Source of the DNA: Mycolicibacterium vinylchloridicum
GTDB lineage: Bacteria > Actinomycetota > Actinomycetes > Mycobacteriales > Mycobacteriaceae
Direction of reading: 5' to 3'
Length of the DNA: 64,000 nucleotides
Assembly (NCBI RefSeq): GCF_013404075.1
Contig: NZ_JACBJQ010000002.1
Span: forward strand, 1 to 64,000
Of this stretch, positions 9,092 through 22,148 are shown piece after piece. Every line of letters begins with the position of its first letter. Position 1 is the stretch's first letter. The notes under the pieces are model-generated. The model did not search any database. It saw only the letters and a list, made by a program, of their open reading frames with translations, and was not told where the DNA came from. The position numbers and the translations under genes are program-made.

Positions 9092-10336
9092 ATGGCGAAA
9101 ATCCTGGCCTACACCTCCCCGGCACTCGGTCACATGTTGCCGATCAGCTCGCTGCTGACGGAGTTGGCCAGCCGGGGGCACCGGATCCATCTGCGGACGC
9201 TTTCCACCTCAGTGGAGATGGCAACGCAGTTGGGATTCGAGGCGTCGGCGATCGATCCGCGCATCGAGGCGATCGAACTCGACGACTGGCAGGCGGCCAG
9301 TCCGCGTTCGGCTCTGCGGCTGGGGGTTCAGGCATTCGGCCGGCGGGCAGGCTACGAGGTGGCCGACCTGGCCGGTGCCGTTGCCGACTTCGGTCCGGAC
9401 GCCCTGGTGATCGACGTCAATTGCTGGGGCGCCTTGAGTGCGGCCGAGGCCGGCCCCATTCCATGGACCTGCTTCACGCCCTACACCCCTGCGCTGCGCT
9501 CACCGGGTGTTCCGCCCTTCGGTCTCGGCTTGCGGCCACTTCCCGGGATCCTCGGCAGGGCACGGGACGCAGCGGTCGGGGCGGTGGTCACGCGTTCCCT
9601 CGAGCGGATCATGCTGCCGCCGATCAACTCGGTCCGGCATGGCGTCGGTCTGGCCCCCGTCGACTCGATGGACGAGTTTCTTCGCCGTGCCCCCTTCACG
9701 CTTGTCGCCAGCGGCAAGCCATTTCAATATCCGCAGACGCAGTGGGGCCCCGGTGTGCAGATGATCGGGCCGTGTGCCTTTGACCCGCAGCCGGAAGCGG
9801 CGCCCGACTGGCTGACGGCGATCGAACGCCCGATCGTGCTGGTGACCACCTCGTCGGAGAAGCAGGACGATGTCGTTCTCGTCCAGACGGCGATCGCCGC
9901 ACTCGCCGAGGAGCCCGTACACGTCGTGGCCACGATGCCGGCCGGCGGCGCCGATGAGGTGGCGGCCGGGCCACACGTGACGGTCTGCGAATTCATCTCC
10001 CACAGCCGGGTTCTCGAGCGGGCTGTCTGTGCGGTAACCCACGGCGGCATGGGCGCGACGCAGAAGGCTCTGGCCTTCGGCGTGCCCGTGTGCGTCGTGC
10101 CGTTCGGCCGGGACCAACTCGAGGTCGCCCGGCGGGTCCAGGTGGCGCGTTGCGGGACGCGTCTGGCAGCAGGAAAGCTGTCGCCGCCGCGGCTGCGGCG
10201 GAAGATCCGGCAAGCCATGGAGATGACGGCCGGCGTCGAGAAGGTGGCAGAAGGATTCGTCAATACCGGAGGGGCCCCACGCGGGGCCGACCTCGTCGAA
10301 CGCGAGCTGCTCGGGCGCACTGGGAATGCGACGTGA
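9092..10336 (+). CDS. MGT-family (GT1) UDP-glycosyltransferase
   Basis: A 414-aa GT-B fold glycosyltransferase. The N-terminal Rossmann half begins MAKILAYTSPALGHMLPISS, with the acceptor-side histidine in GH. The C-terminal half carries the donor signature VTHGGMGATQKALAFGVPVC followed by VPFGRDQLEVARRV, equivalent to the macrolide-glycosyltransferase PSPG region. Acceptors in mycobacterial relatives are lipids, sterols or small metabolites; the one here is unknown. The upstream frame is open because it overlaps the previous gene, but ATG 9092 gives the conserved start. Confidence 0.87.
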   Translation: MAKILAYTSPALGHMLPISSLLTELASRGHRIHLRTLSTSVEMATQLGFEASAIDPRIEAIELDDWQAASPRSALRLGVQAFGRRAGYEVADLAGAVADFGPDALVIDVNCWGALSAAEAGPIPWTCFTPYTPALRSPGVPPFGLGLRPLPGILGRARDAAVGAVVTRSLERIMLPPINSVRHGVGLAPVDSMDEFLRRAPFTLVASGKPFQYPQTQWGPGVQMIGPCAFDPQPEAAPDWLTAIERPIVLVTTSSEKQDDVVLVQTAIAALAEEPVHVVATMPAGGADEVAAGPHVTVCEFISHSRVLERAVCAVTHGGMGATQKALAFGVPVCVVPFGRDQLEVARRVQVARCGTRLAAGKLSPPRLRRKIRQAMEMTAGVEKVAEGFVNTGGAPRGADLVERELLGRTGNAT

Positions 10337-10382
10337 TCCAGATCTGTAGATAACAGCTTGGTAACGACGGGCAAAGCTGAAT

Positions 10383-10399
10383 CGGCGCCAAGCGCGCCG
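10383..10399. terminator. Possible weak terminator hairpin between convergent genes
   Basis: CGGCGC (10383-10388) and GCGCCG (10394-10399) can pair around a five-base loop. The hairpin lies in the 74 bases between the convergent glycosyltransferase and the small minus-strand gene. There is no T-tract, as is common in mycobacteria. The stem is short, so this is tentative. Confidence 0.3.
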
Positions 10400-10410
10400 G
10401 AAATCAGTTG

Positions 10411-10551
10411 CTAGAACCCGTAGTGCAGGAGTTCGGCGCGAGTGACCAGGCGCTCGTGCTTGGCCGGGAACTCGCGACTCTTCACCGGGTGGCGGAAGAA
10501 GGACCAGGCGATACGCCCGACCCGCGTGCGAGATATCGGGTTGAGGTACAC
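10411..10551 (-). CDS. 46-aa basic small protein downstream of gltD
   Basis: A short minus-strand frame reads from GTG at 10549-10551 to TAG at 10411-10413 and starts MYLNPISRTRVGRIAWSFF. An AGGAG stands eight bases before this GTG, which is why I prefer it to an in-frame GTG three codons upstream. The peptide is basic and aromatic, with a hydrophobic centre (VGRIAWSFF), then RHPVKSREF and a C-terminal LVTRAELLHYGF. Base use looks coding. From memory M. tuberculosis also has a very small gene just after gltD (Rv3857c); I cannot confirm homology. Function unknown, possibly membrane-peripheral. Confidence 0.6.
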   Translation of the reverse strand: MYLNPISRTRVGRIAWSFFRHPVKSREFPAKHERLVTRAELLHYGF

Positions 10552-10703
10552 AAGGATCACTCCTGTGGTCGAATCTCGGTCTTACCGGGTCACCACTTTA
10601 CCGCAGCACCCGCTCCAGCAATTAGACACAGATCACACCGCAAACCGCAATAGGCGCGCCGGTAAATAATCCGATGATTCGCCTGTGGCAGCAGTGACTG
10701 CTG

Positions 10704-10724
10704 GGACCCGAACGGATCGGGTCC
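10704..10724 (-). terminator. Hairpin immediately after gltD
   Basis: GGACCCG (10704-10710) and CGGGTCC (10718-10724) form a perfect seven-base stem with a seven-base loop. It sits two bases beyond the gltD stop, where an intrinsic terminator or attenuator of the gltBD transcript would be expected. It could separate gltBD expression from the small downstream gene. Confidence 0.5.
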
Positions 10725-10726
10725 GC

Positions 10727-12188
10727 TCAGCGCTGCGGAGCGGCCGTCGGTTTGATCGGCGCCGGCAGCGCAGAGTGCCCCATCAGGTAGCGATCGACTC
10801 CCGCGGCCGCGGCGCGGCCCTCGGCGATCGCCCACACGATCAGCGACTGGCCACGGCCCATGTCGCCGGCGACGAAGACGCCCGGCACCGAGGTGGCGAA
10901 GTCCTTGTCGCGGCTGACGTTGCCGCGCTCGTTGAGCTCGACACCCAGGTCGGTGAGCAGGCCCGGCTTCTCCGGTCCGACGAAGCCCATCGCCAGCAGC
11001 ACCAGGTCGGCCTCGAGCTCGAAATCGGTGCCGTCCACCTTCTCGAACTTGCCGTTCTTCATCACCACTTCGTGTGCACGCAGCCCGGTGACCTTGCCGT
11101 CGGAACCGATGAACTTCTCGGTGTTCACCGCGAACAGGCGCTCGCCGCCCTCTTCGTGCGCCGAGGCCACCCGGAACATCAGCGGGTACGTCGGCCATGG
11201 GGTCGAGTCGGCCCGGGTCTCCGGCGGGCGCGGCATGATCTCGAACTGGTGGACGCTCACCGCACCCTGCCGGTGGGCGGTGCCCAGGCAGTCGGCGCCG
11301 GTGTCGCCGCCACCGATGATGACGACCTTCTTGCCCTTGGCGGTGATCGGCGGCTCGCCGTTCTCGTCGACCACCGGATCACCCTGCTGAACCTTGTTGG
11401 CCCACGGCAGGTACTCCATGGCCTGGTGGATGCCGTCGAGCTCGCGTCCGGGAACCGGCAGGTCGCGCCAATCGGTCGCACCCCCGCTGAGCACCACGGC
11501 GTCGTAATTGAGCCGCAGCTGAGCGACCGTGAGGTCGACGCCGACATTGACTCCGGTGCGGAACTGCGTGCCCTCGGCCTCCATCTGCTCGAGCCGGCGG
11601 TCGATGTGGCGCTTCTCCATCTTGAACTCGGGGATGCCGTAGCGCAGCAGGCCGCCGATGCGGTCGGCGCGCTCGAAGACCGTCACCTGGTGCCCGGCCC
11701 TGGTCAGCTGTTGCGCGGCGGCCAGGCCCGCGGGACCCGACCCGACGACCGCGACCTTCTTGCCGGTCATCTTGTCCGGCATCATCGGCACGACCCAGCC
11801 CTCGGCGAAGGCATTGTCGATGATCTCGACCTCGACCTGCTTGATGGTCACCGGATCCTGGTTGATGCCCAGCACACAGGATGCCTCGCACGGCGCGGGG
11901 CAGAGCCGTCCGGTGAACTCCGGGAAGTTGTTGGTGGCGTGCAACCGCTCGATCGCGTCGCGCCACCTTTCCCGGTAGACCAGATCGTTCCACTCGGGAA
12001 TCAGATTCCCCAGCGGGCAACCGTTGTGGCAGAACGGGATACCGCAATCCATGCAGCGCGAGGCCTGGGCCTCGAGGGTCTCGTGGGAGAAGCCTTCTTC
12101 GTAGACCTCTTTCCAGTCCTTCAGCCGCAGGTCGACCGGCCGGCGCACCGGCGTCTCACGGTGGGTGTACTTCAGGAAGCCGCGCGGA

Positions 12189-12196
<8 letters not shown>
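10727..12196 (-). CDS. gltD: Glutamate synthase (NADPH) small subunit
   Basis: A 489-aa FAD/NADPH subunit that passes electrons to GltB for making glutamate from glutamine and 2-oxoglutarate. The N-terminal Fe-S domain has two cysteine clusters ([13 protein letters not shown] and CPAPCEASC). The FAD site ([15 protein letters not shown]) and NADPH site ([15 protein letters not shown]) follow. The C-terminal [18 protein letters not shown] closes the FAD pocket. Full family length. Its ATG lies inside the end of gltB (eight-base overlap), the usual gltB-gltD coupling. Confidence 0.97.
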
Positions 12197-16778
<4,582 letters not shown>

Positions 16779-17280
16779 TCGCACCTGACCCTTCACAAGC
16801 TTTTTTGCGCGGTGGTTCGTCGACGTCACCGCGCCCCGCCAGGGATTCCTCCGTGCGTCACTGAACGGGGCTCCACTGTGGTGTCAACAAGTCGTAAAAC
16901 GATATGTCAAACCCCCGCTGACATGCCAACTTAGTCTAGGCTAAGTCGGTTGCTCTCCTGCCTCGCGCCGAGCATCTGGAGCTGAAGGGGCTCAGCTGCG
17001 GAATCCGTTGTCAGTGCCCCCTTTTGGCGTCGCGATCGCTCGTTTGGGCGCCCCGGTTCGGACGGAGTGGTCCGCCGGAGCGGTTTTGGGCTGTTTGCTG
17101 AAGGCGTACCCCAGTGAGGCGCCAGGTGCGGGATACCTCACATCACCACGGATCGCCGTCACCGCGACCTGGGTCAACGGCCGGCCTGGGACTTTGCGCA
17201 AACTCTGGTCGGATTCTTAGAGACCGGTTGCCGCCCGGCCGGCGACCAGGGAAATTGCGAATACAGCGATACTGGTCACG
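16779..17280. other. 502-base divergent intergenic region between gltB and the EspI-like gene
   Basis: No gene is supported here. Two opposite-strand frames of about 70 codons cover 16992-17220. Neither has a ribosome site, conserved features or a convincing start, so they are probably chance. The region holds the gltB promoter area on the minus strand, with two TTGACA-like hexamers at 16905-16910 and 16882-16887, and the palindrome at 16929-16946. It must also contain the promoter for the rightward ATPase gene. I saw no tRNA or recognisable riboswitch. Confidence 0.5.
16929..16946. promoter_or_regulatory. Iron-box-like palindrome upstream of gltB
   Basis: ACTTAG and CTAAGT form a perfect six-base inverted repeat around TCTAGG. 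The segment TTAGTCTAGGCTAA matches the central part of the mycobacterial IdeR consensus (TTAGGTTAGGCTAACCTAA) at 12 of 19 positions overall. It lies 151 bases before the GltB start. GltBD is an Fe-S/flavin enzyme, so iron control would make sense, but this match is partial. Confidence 0.35.
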
Positions 17281-18357
17281 ATGACCGACCGTGACGACTT
17301 CCAGCGCGACCGCTACCGGCGGCCGCCGCCGGGGTATTCGGCTGGGCCACCCACGGAGCGGATCCCCCGCATCGAGCTGCCGCTACCGCCGCAGCCCACG
17401 CCCGCCCAGCTGCCCTATCCCCCGCTGCCGATGCCGGCTACCGCGCCTGCCCGCCCGCCGAAGCCCAAGCCGGCCAGCGGGTGGCGCCGCACTGTTCACG
17501 CGGCGACGTTCGGGCTGGTGAACCTCGGCCCGTCGCGTCAGGAGCAGCGCCAGGCGGCGATGGAGGCCATGGTGGCCGCCCCGTTGCGCGGCCACTACAA
17601 GATCGGCGTGCTCGGCAAGGGCGGGGTCGGCAAGACGACAGTGGCGGCCAGCGTCGGATGTGTGCTGGCCGAGCTGCGCCGCGGGGATCGGGTGGTGGCG
17701 GTCGACGCCGACACCGCGTTCGGCCGGCTCGGCAGCCGGATCGACCCCCGAGCCGGCGGCTCCTACTGGGAGCTGGCCAAGAACAAGAACCTGCAGTCCT
17801 TCGCCGAGGTACTCACCCGGATGGGCAGCAACTCCTCCGGGTTGTTCGTGCTGGCCGGGGAGAACGGCAGCCGCCGCGGGCTTCTGGATCCGGCGATCTA
17901 CCGCGAGGCCTCCATGCGCCTGGACCGGCATTTCACGATCTCGATCGTGGACTGCGGGTCGACGATGGACGCCCCGGTCACCCAGGAGGCGATGCGCGAC
18001 ATGGACGCGCTGATCGTGGTGTCCTCGCCGTGGCCGGATGGCGCGTCGGCGGCCGCGCAGACGATGGAATGGCTTGCCGCCCACGGCAAAACGGGGCTGA
18101 TGCAACGCTCGGTGATCGTGCTGAACGATTCCGACGGGCATTCCGACAAGAGCACCCGCGGCGTGCTGGCCGACCAATTCCGCGCGCGCCGTCAGGCGGT
18201 GGTGGAGGTGCCGTTCGACCCGGGCCTGCGGCCCGGCGGGGTGATCAACAACACCGGCGAGATGTCGGTGCCCACCCGGCGGGCCTTCGTCGAAGTGGCG
18301 GCGGTCATTTCGCAGTTCTTCGCGACGATCCCCGGCCGTGGACCACACCCCCGCTGA
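17281..18357 (+). CDS. EspI-like MinD/ParA-family ATPase with proline-rich N-terminus
   Basis: A 358-aa protein. Residues 1-65 are proline-rich and charged. A MinD-type ATPase follows with a deviant Walker A (LGKGGVGKTT at 111-120), VVAVDADTAFGRLG, and the VDCGSTMDAPV switch. This layout is that of the ESX-associated EspI family, and from memory an EspI-like gene (Rv3860) also sits beside gltB in M. tuberculosis. EspI is linked to regulating ESX-1 secretion. Here no ESX core genes are present in the window. The last 20 bases overlap the following kinase gene, so the two form an operon. Confidence 0.82.
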   Translation: MTDRDDFQRDRYRRPPPGYSAGPPTERIPRIELPLPPQPTPAQLPYPPLPMPATAPARPPKPKPASGWRRTVHAATFGLVNLGPSRQEQRQAAMEAMVAAPLRGHYKIGVLGKGGVGKTTVAASVGCVLAELRRGDRVVAVDADTAFGRLGSRIDPRAGGSYWELAKNKNLQSFAEVLTRMGSNSSGLFVLAGENGSRRGLLDPAIYREASMRLDRHFTISIVDCGSTMDAPVTQEAMRDMDALIVVSSPWPDGASAAAQTMEWLAAHGKTGLMQRSVIVLNDSDGHSDKSTRGVLADQFRARRQAVVEVPFDPGLRPGGVINNTGEMSVPTRRAFVEVAAVISQFFATIPGRGPHPR

Positions 18358-19162
18358 CCCGCTGCCGCCAGGGACCGTGATCGGCCGGTACACCGTCGAT
18401 GCGGTTCTCGGTTCGGGTGCGATGGGCACCGTCTATCTGGCTCATGCCGCGGGCTTCACGCATCAGTTCGCCCTGAAGGTACTGCGCCCCGACTCCCCCG
18501 CACCGCTGGCCGTGGCCCTACACCATCCGAACATCGTTCCCACTTTCGAGCAGGGCCAGGGCCCAGCCGGAATCCGTTGGTTGGCAATGAGTTACGTGTC
18601 CACGGCGGATGCTGACACCGAGTTGCGGGCGGGCCGGATGCCTCCCGAGCGAGCACTGCGAATCGTTACCGAGGTGGCCGGCGCACTCGATCACGCCCAT
18701 TCCCGCGACATCGTCCACGGCGACGTCAAGCCGTCGAATTTTCTCCTCGCCGACGATGACCGGGCCATGCTCGCCGATTTTGGGGTGGCACGACACATCG
18801 GTGAGTCTGCGCCGTCGGCGCCGGACGGGGCGGTGCTCGCCTCGGCCGCATACGCCGCCCCGGAGGTACTACGCGGCGAGCCGCTCGGGCCGGCCGCCGA
18901 CGTCTACGCGTTGGGCTGCTCGCTGTTCCGGTTGCTCACCGGCAAGCCGCCCTTCTTCGATGCAGGCTCCAAAGATGCTGTGGTGCACGCGCATCTGTAT
19001 CGGTCGGCACCGAGTGTCACGCAGTACGCGCCGTGGCTCCCGGCGGTTGCCGACGAGTTGGTGGCGACCGCGCTGGCCAAGAATCCCGCGGCGCGCCATC
19101 CCAGTGCCGGGGAGTTGGCGCAGGCCGCGCTCGCCCTGCGAGCACAGCCGGGCAGCGGCTGA
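18338..19162 (+). CDS. Short soluble Ser/Thr protein kinase, non-RD and lacking the alpha-C glutamate
   Basis: A 274-aa Pkn-type kinase domain with no transmembrane or sensor part, starting at GTG 18338 inside the previous gene. The glycine loop (GSGAMGTV), Lys47 (FALKVL), catalytic HGDVKPSN (Asp129) and DFG (147-149) are present. HGD replaces the usual HRD. Between Lys47 and HHPNIV there are only about fourteen residues, without an alpha-C helix or its glutamate. It may be a weak kinase or a pseudokinase. Coupling to an EspI-like ATPase suggests that protein as a partner; this is inference. Confidence 0.8.
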   Translation: MDHTPADPLPPGTVIGRYTVDAVLGSGAMGTVYLAHAAGFTHQFALKVLRPDSPAPLAVALHHPNIVPTFEQGQGPAGIRWLAMSYVSTADADTELRAGRMPPERALRIVTEVAGALDHAHSRDIVHGDVKPSNFLLADDDRAMLADFGVARHIGESAPSAPDGAVLASAAYAAPEVLRGEPLGPAADVYALGCSLFRLLTGKPPFFDAGSKDAVVHAHLYRSAPSVTQYAPWLPAVADELVATALAKNPAARHPSAGELAQAALALRAQPGSG

Positions 19163-19163
19163 C

Positions 19164-21137
19164 CTACCCGGTGTCGCCCATCACCGCACCCTCCCGGCGT
19201 GGGTCGGCTCCGCCAATCCAGCCACCGAGCGGTTCGCGCACGACGGCCGAGAGTCCACTGGACTGGTCCGCCAGGTTGACGTCATGGCCCAGCTTGCGCA
19301 GCCCCTCGACCAAGGGGTCGTGGACGCCGTTGTCGGTGGTGTCGATGACCGGGTGTTCGCCGCCGACGTTCGTTTTGGGGGTGTTGGCCGCGCCGAAGTC
19401 GACCATCGACACCGCCTGCTGTGGGTCCAGGCCCCAGTCGAGGACTCCCACAAGCGTTTTGGTGACGTACTGGATGATCGTCGAGCCGCCGGGCGAGCCC
19501 ACGACCGCAAAGAGGGCTCCCCGGTCACCGTTCGGCTTCTGGTCGAAGACCAGGGTGGGTGCCATGGAACTGCGGGGGCGTTTGCCTGGCTGCACGCGGT
19601 TGGCAACCGGAACCCCGTCGAGACCAACGGGGTCGGCGGAGAAGTCGGTCAACTGATTGTTGAGCAGGAATCCGTCAACCATGTGGAACGACCCGAACGC
19701 CGCTTCGATGCTGGAGGTGAACGACGCCGCGTTGCCATCCTTGTCGATCACACTGACCTGAGTGGTGCCGTGCTCTGGCTGCTGCGGCGCGGGCACGGCC
19801 GGGGGCCCGAAGTCGCCGGGCTTCGCAGTGCCCATGCTGCGTTGCGGCGAGATCAGCGCGGCGCGCCCGGCGAGGTAGTCACCGCCGAGCAGTGCCTGTG
19901 GGGACCCGCCCGGCAGTGGGACGAAATCGGTGTCGGCCACGTAGCGGTCGCGGTCGGCGTACGCCAGGCGTTCGGCTTCGGCAACCAGATGCACACCTTC
20001 CACCGTGGGCCGGCCGCCGTTGCGGTCGACGTCGGTCGGCCGGTGCCGAGACATATCGGAGAACTCCAGCACGCCCAGGATCTGAGCGACCGCGATACCG
20101 CCCGCTGAGGGCGGGGGGACACCGCAGATCTGTTTGTCCCGGTAGCTGATACACAGCGGCTCCCGGATCTTTGAGCGGTAATCGGCCAAGTCCTCGGTCG
20201 TGATAGCCCCGGGAGTACGCCCGCCTGACGTGTCAACAGTCGCTTCGACGATGTCTTCGGCGATCGCACCGCGGTAGAAGTCGGCCGGGTCAGACGCGAT
20301 CGCGCCGAGCGTCTTGGCGTAGACCGGGTTGGTCAGGATGGCTTTGACGGCCTTGGGGGTACGGTCCGGGTTGAGAAAGTAGTCGGTGCTGGCCGGATCA
20401 AGCGCCAGCCGCGCCGCGTCCTTCTCAATTGCGGCGGCCAATCGTGGGCTTATCTCAAAGCCGTTGTCAGCCAAGCTGATCGCGTCGGCGAATAGGTCCC
20501 GCCAGGGTGTCCGGCCGTGGTCCTCGTGTGCGGCGGCAAGCATCCGCACCAGACCGGGGACACCGATCGAGCGGCCGGATGCGCGGGTGTCGGGACTCGG
20601 TTGATTTCGGTCAGCATCGGAAATCCAGCGCAGGTAGTTCTCGGTTGCCGCCGCCGGGGCGGTCTCCCGGCCGTCATAGGCCTGCACCGCGCCCGATGAG
20701 GCGTCATAGTAGAGCAGGAAGCCGCCGCCGCCGATGCCCGACGATTGCGGCTCAGCCAGCCCAAGCACTGCTTGGGCAGCGACGACCGCGTCCACCGCAC
20801 TGCCGCCGTCTTTCAGCACCCGGCATGCCGCTTGTGTCGCGAGGGGGTTAGCGGTTGCCGCCGCGAAGCTGCGGGTGCGCACCGCTGTCATCTCGCTGCG
20901 GTAGCCGGTCGCGATCTCCGGTGCGGCGCCGATATCCCGATTCGACGGCGCAGCCACCGGCGTCTTGGGCGTCGGTGTCCCGTTGGCGACGACATCGCAT
21001 GGACGGCCGTCCGGCGGCCCTGATGTCGTATCGGTCGTCGTACCACACGCCGTCGCGACCAATACCACGGCCATGAGTGGGACCGCGACGTGCCTGAGCT
21101 GTTCTGCGACGCGATCGCCGGCGGGCAACACTGCCAT
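19164..21137 (-). CDS. ggt: Gamma-glutamyltranspeptidase, predicted lipoprotein
   Basis: A 657-aa precursor. A hydrophobic N-terminus ends in a lipobox (VATAC, Cys31), so the enzyme is probably anchored outside the cell membrane. The GGT fold follows: PLATQAACRVLKDGGSAVDA, GIGGGGFLLYYD, RETAPAAAT and PPSAGGIAV. The autoprocessing nucleophile is Thr458 in EHGTTQVSVIDKDGN, which starts the small subunit. It cleaves gamma-glutamyl bonds of glutathione-like or glutamine substrates. It converges with the kinase gene, with one base between the stops, and lies 84 bases downstream of the EccA-like fragment on the same strand. Confidence 0.92.
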   Translation of the reverse strand: MAVLPAGDRVAEQLRHVAVPLMAVVLVATACGTTTDTTSGPPDGRPCDVVANGTPTPKTPVAAPSNRDIGAAPEIATGYRSEMTAVRTRSFAAATANPLATQAACRVLKDGGSAVDAVVAAQAVLGLAEPQSSGIGGGGFLLYYDASSGAVQAYDGRETAPAAATENYLRWISDADRNQPSPDTRASGRSIGVPGLVRMLAAAHEDHGRTPWRDLFADAISLADNGFEISPRLAAAIEKDAARLALDPASTDYFLNPDRTPKAVKAILTNPVYAKTLGAIASDPADFYRGAIAEDIVEATVDTSGGRTPGAITTEDLADYRSKIREPLCISYRDKQICGVPPPSAGGIAVAQILGVLEFSDMSRHRPTDVDRNGGRPTVEGVHLVAEAERLAYADRDRYVADTDFVPLPGGSPQALLGGDYLAGRAALISPQRSMGTAKPGDFGPPAVPAPQQPEHGTTQVSVIDKDGNAASFTSSIEAAFGSFHMVDGFLLNNQLTDFSADPVGLDGVPVANRVQPGKRPRSSMAPTLVFDQKPNGDRGALFAVVGSPGGSTIIQYVTKTLVGVLDWGLDPQQAVSMVDFGAANTPKTNVGGEHPVIDTTDNGVHDPLVEGLRKLGHDVNLADQSSGLSAVVREPLGGWIGGADPRREGAVMGDTG

Positions 21138-21221
21138 CGCTCGACGCTAGGGCATCTGGTCGCGGGCTGTTCGATGATCGGCGTTGTTGGCTTCCCCTCC
21201 CGGCGGGGAGCCGGCGACACC

Positions 21222-21722
21222 TCAAAGCTGCACGGGCACGTGTTTTTCAGCGCACGCAGCGGCGACCGCCGCGAGCAGATCCTGCGTGCGGAGCGTCTCG
21301 AGGTCCTCGACCGTCACCGACCCGCGGTCGGTGCGGTTCTGCGCGGCCACCCGGGAGTCACGCAACCGTTCGGCGCGCTCGACGACGTTGCGGGCGAATC
21401 GGCCGTTCTGCATCACGTCGATACCGTGGGTCCCATCCGGTGCGAGATAGGCCCGCAGCTTGCGGCAGGCCGCATTGAGCGCCTCTTGCGCCGCCGGTTC
21501 GATCACCGTGGCGCGCGGCCCGCCGTAGCGGATCGCGATCTCGACCAACTCATCCGGGCTGTAGGACTCGAACCGCAGCTTGCGGTTGAACCGACCCGCC
21601 AAACCGGGGTTCACCGTGAGGAATTCGTCGACTTCCTTCTCATAGCCCGCCCCGATGAAGCAGAAGTCGAAGCGGTGTACCTCCAGTGCGACCAGCAGCT
21701 GGTTCACCAGATTCAGCGGCAC
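21222..21722 (-). CDS. Stand-alone C-terminal part of an EccA/CbbX-type AAA ATPase
   Basis: A 166-aa protein matching only the end of EccA-family ATPases. FIGAGYEKEVDEFLTVNPGL and GRFNRKLRFESYSPDELVEIA correspond to the sensor-1 and arginine-finger region, followed by the helical lid. Walker A, Walker B and the TPR-like N-terminus (about 400 residues) are absent. It is not a frame-broken copy: GTG 21722 has a GAGG inside the end of the preceding gene and the stop-start gap is four bases. As it stands it cannot hydrolyse ATP. It looks like a relic or repurposed piece of an ESX locus. Confidence 0.75.
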   Translation of the reverse strand: MPLNLVNQLLVALEVHRFDFCFIGAGYEKEVDEFLTVNPGLAGRFNRKLRFESYSPDELVEIAIRYGGPRATVIEPAAQEALNAACRKLRAYLAPDGTHGIDVMQNGRFARNVVERAERLRDSRVAAQNRTDRGSVTVEDLETLRTQDLLAAVAAACAEKHVPVQL

Positions 21723-21726
21723 CGGG

Positions 21727-22044
21727 TCACCTCAACCCGCCGCCGTAGCGGGCCTGGTTGTCGGTCTCGGCCTCCTCGCGCAGCGCTGCGAACGCCAGGT
21801 TGAGCCGATCGCTGAGCTCACCGTGGCTGTAGTCGTTCACGACCGCAGGGTGCAAGGTGAGGTCGATGAGTTTGCCGTCGGAGTTTGCCACCGCGTGTAT
21901 GTCCCCCAGATCGACGCTGTAGGTGATGGTCTCGGCCTGCGCGACAAGCGCCTCCCACCGCTCGGCAGCTTCGCTCAACTCGCGTAGGACCGCGTCGACG
22001 AGATCCCTGTCGCTAACCTCGCGATCACTGCCGGATCCCGCCAC
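21727..22044 (-). CDS. YbaB/EspL-like small protein
   Basis: A 105-aa acidic protein starting with GTG. An N-terminal helix (RDLVDAVLRELSEAAERWEAL) precedes a beta-sheet and a long C-terminal helix (LSDRLNLAFAALREEAETD), with DGKLIDLTLHPAVV in between. This arrangement is that of the YbaB/EbfC fold used by EspL-type ESX chaperone-like proteins. It is encoded directly ahead of the EccA-like fragment and 104 bases after the DUF5631-type gene, all on the minus strand. Assignment is from fold pattern and neighbours. Confidence 0.6.
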   Translation of the reverse strand: MAGSGSDREVSDRDLVDAVLRELSEAAERWEALVAQAETITYSVDLGDIHAVANSDGKLIDLTLHPAVVNDYSHGELSDRLNLAFAALREEAETDNQARYGGGLR

Positions 22045-22148
22045 GTGACTAGTATGTCGAGCGTCGCTACCTGCGTCAATTCACCTCTGCGGGGATCACG
22101 GTCTCCAGCACTGGAAATTCCCCCAGCAACGTCGCGCCATAGGTTGAC

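Noticed and set aside
16992-17220. Two opposing frames of about 70 codons in the gltB-EspI-like intergenic region
   Set aside because: Neither has a Shine-Dalgarno signal, motif or compositional sign of coding. Overlapping frames of this size are expected by chance at this GC content.
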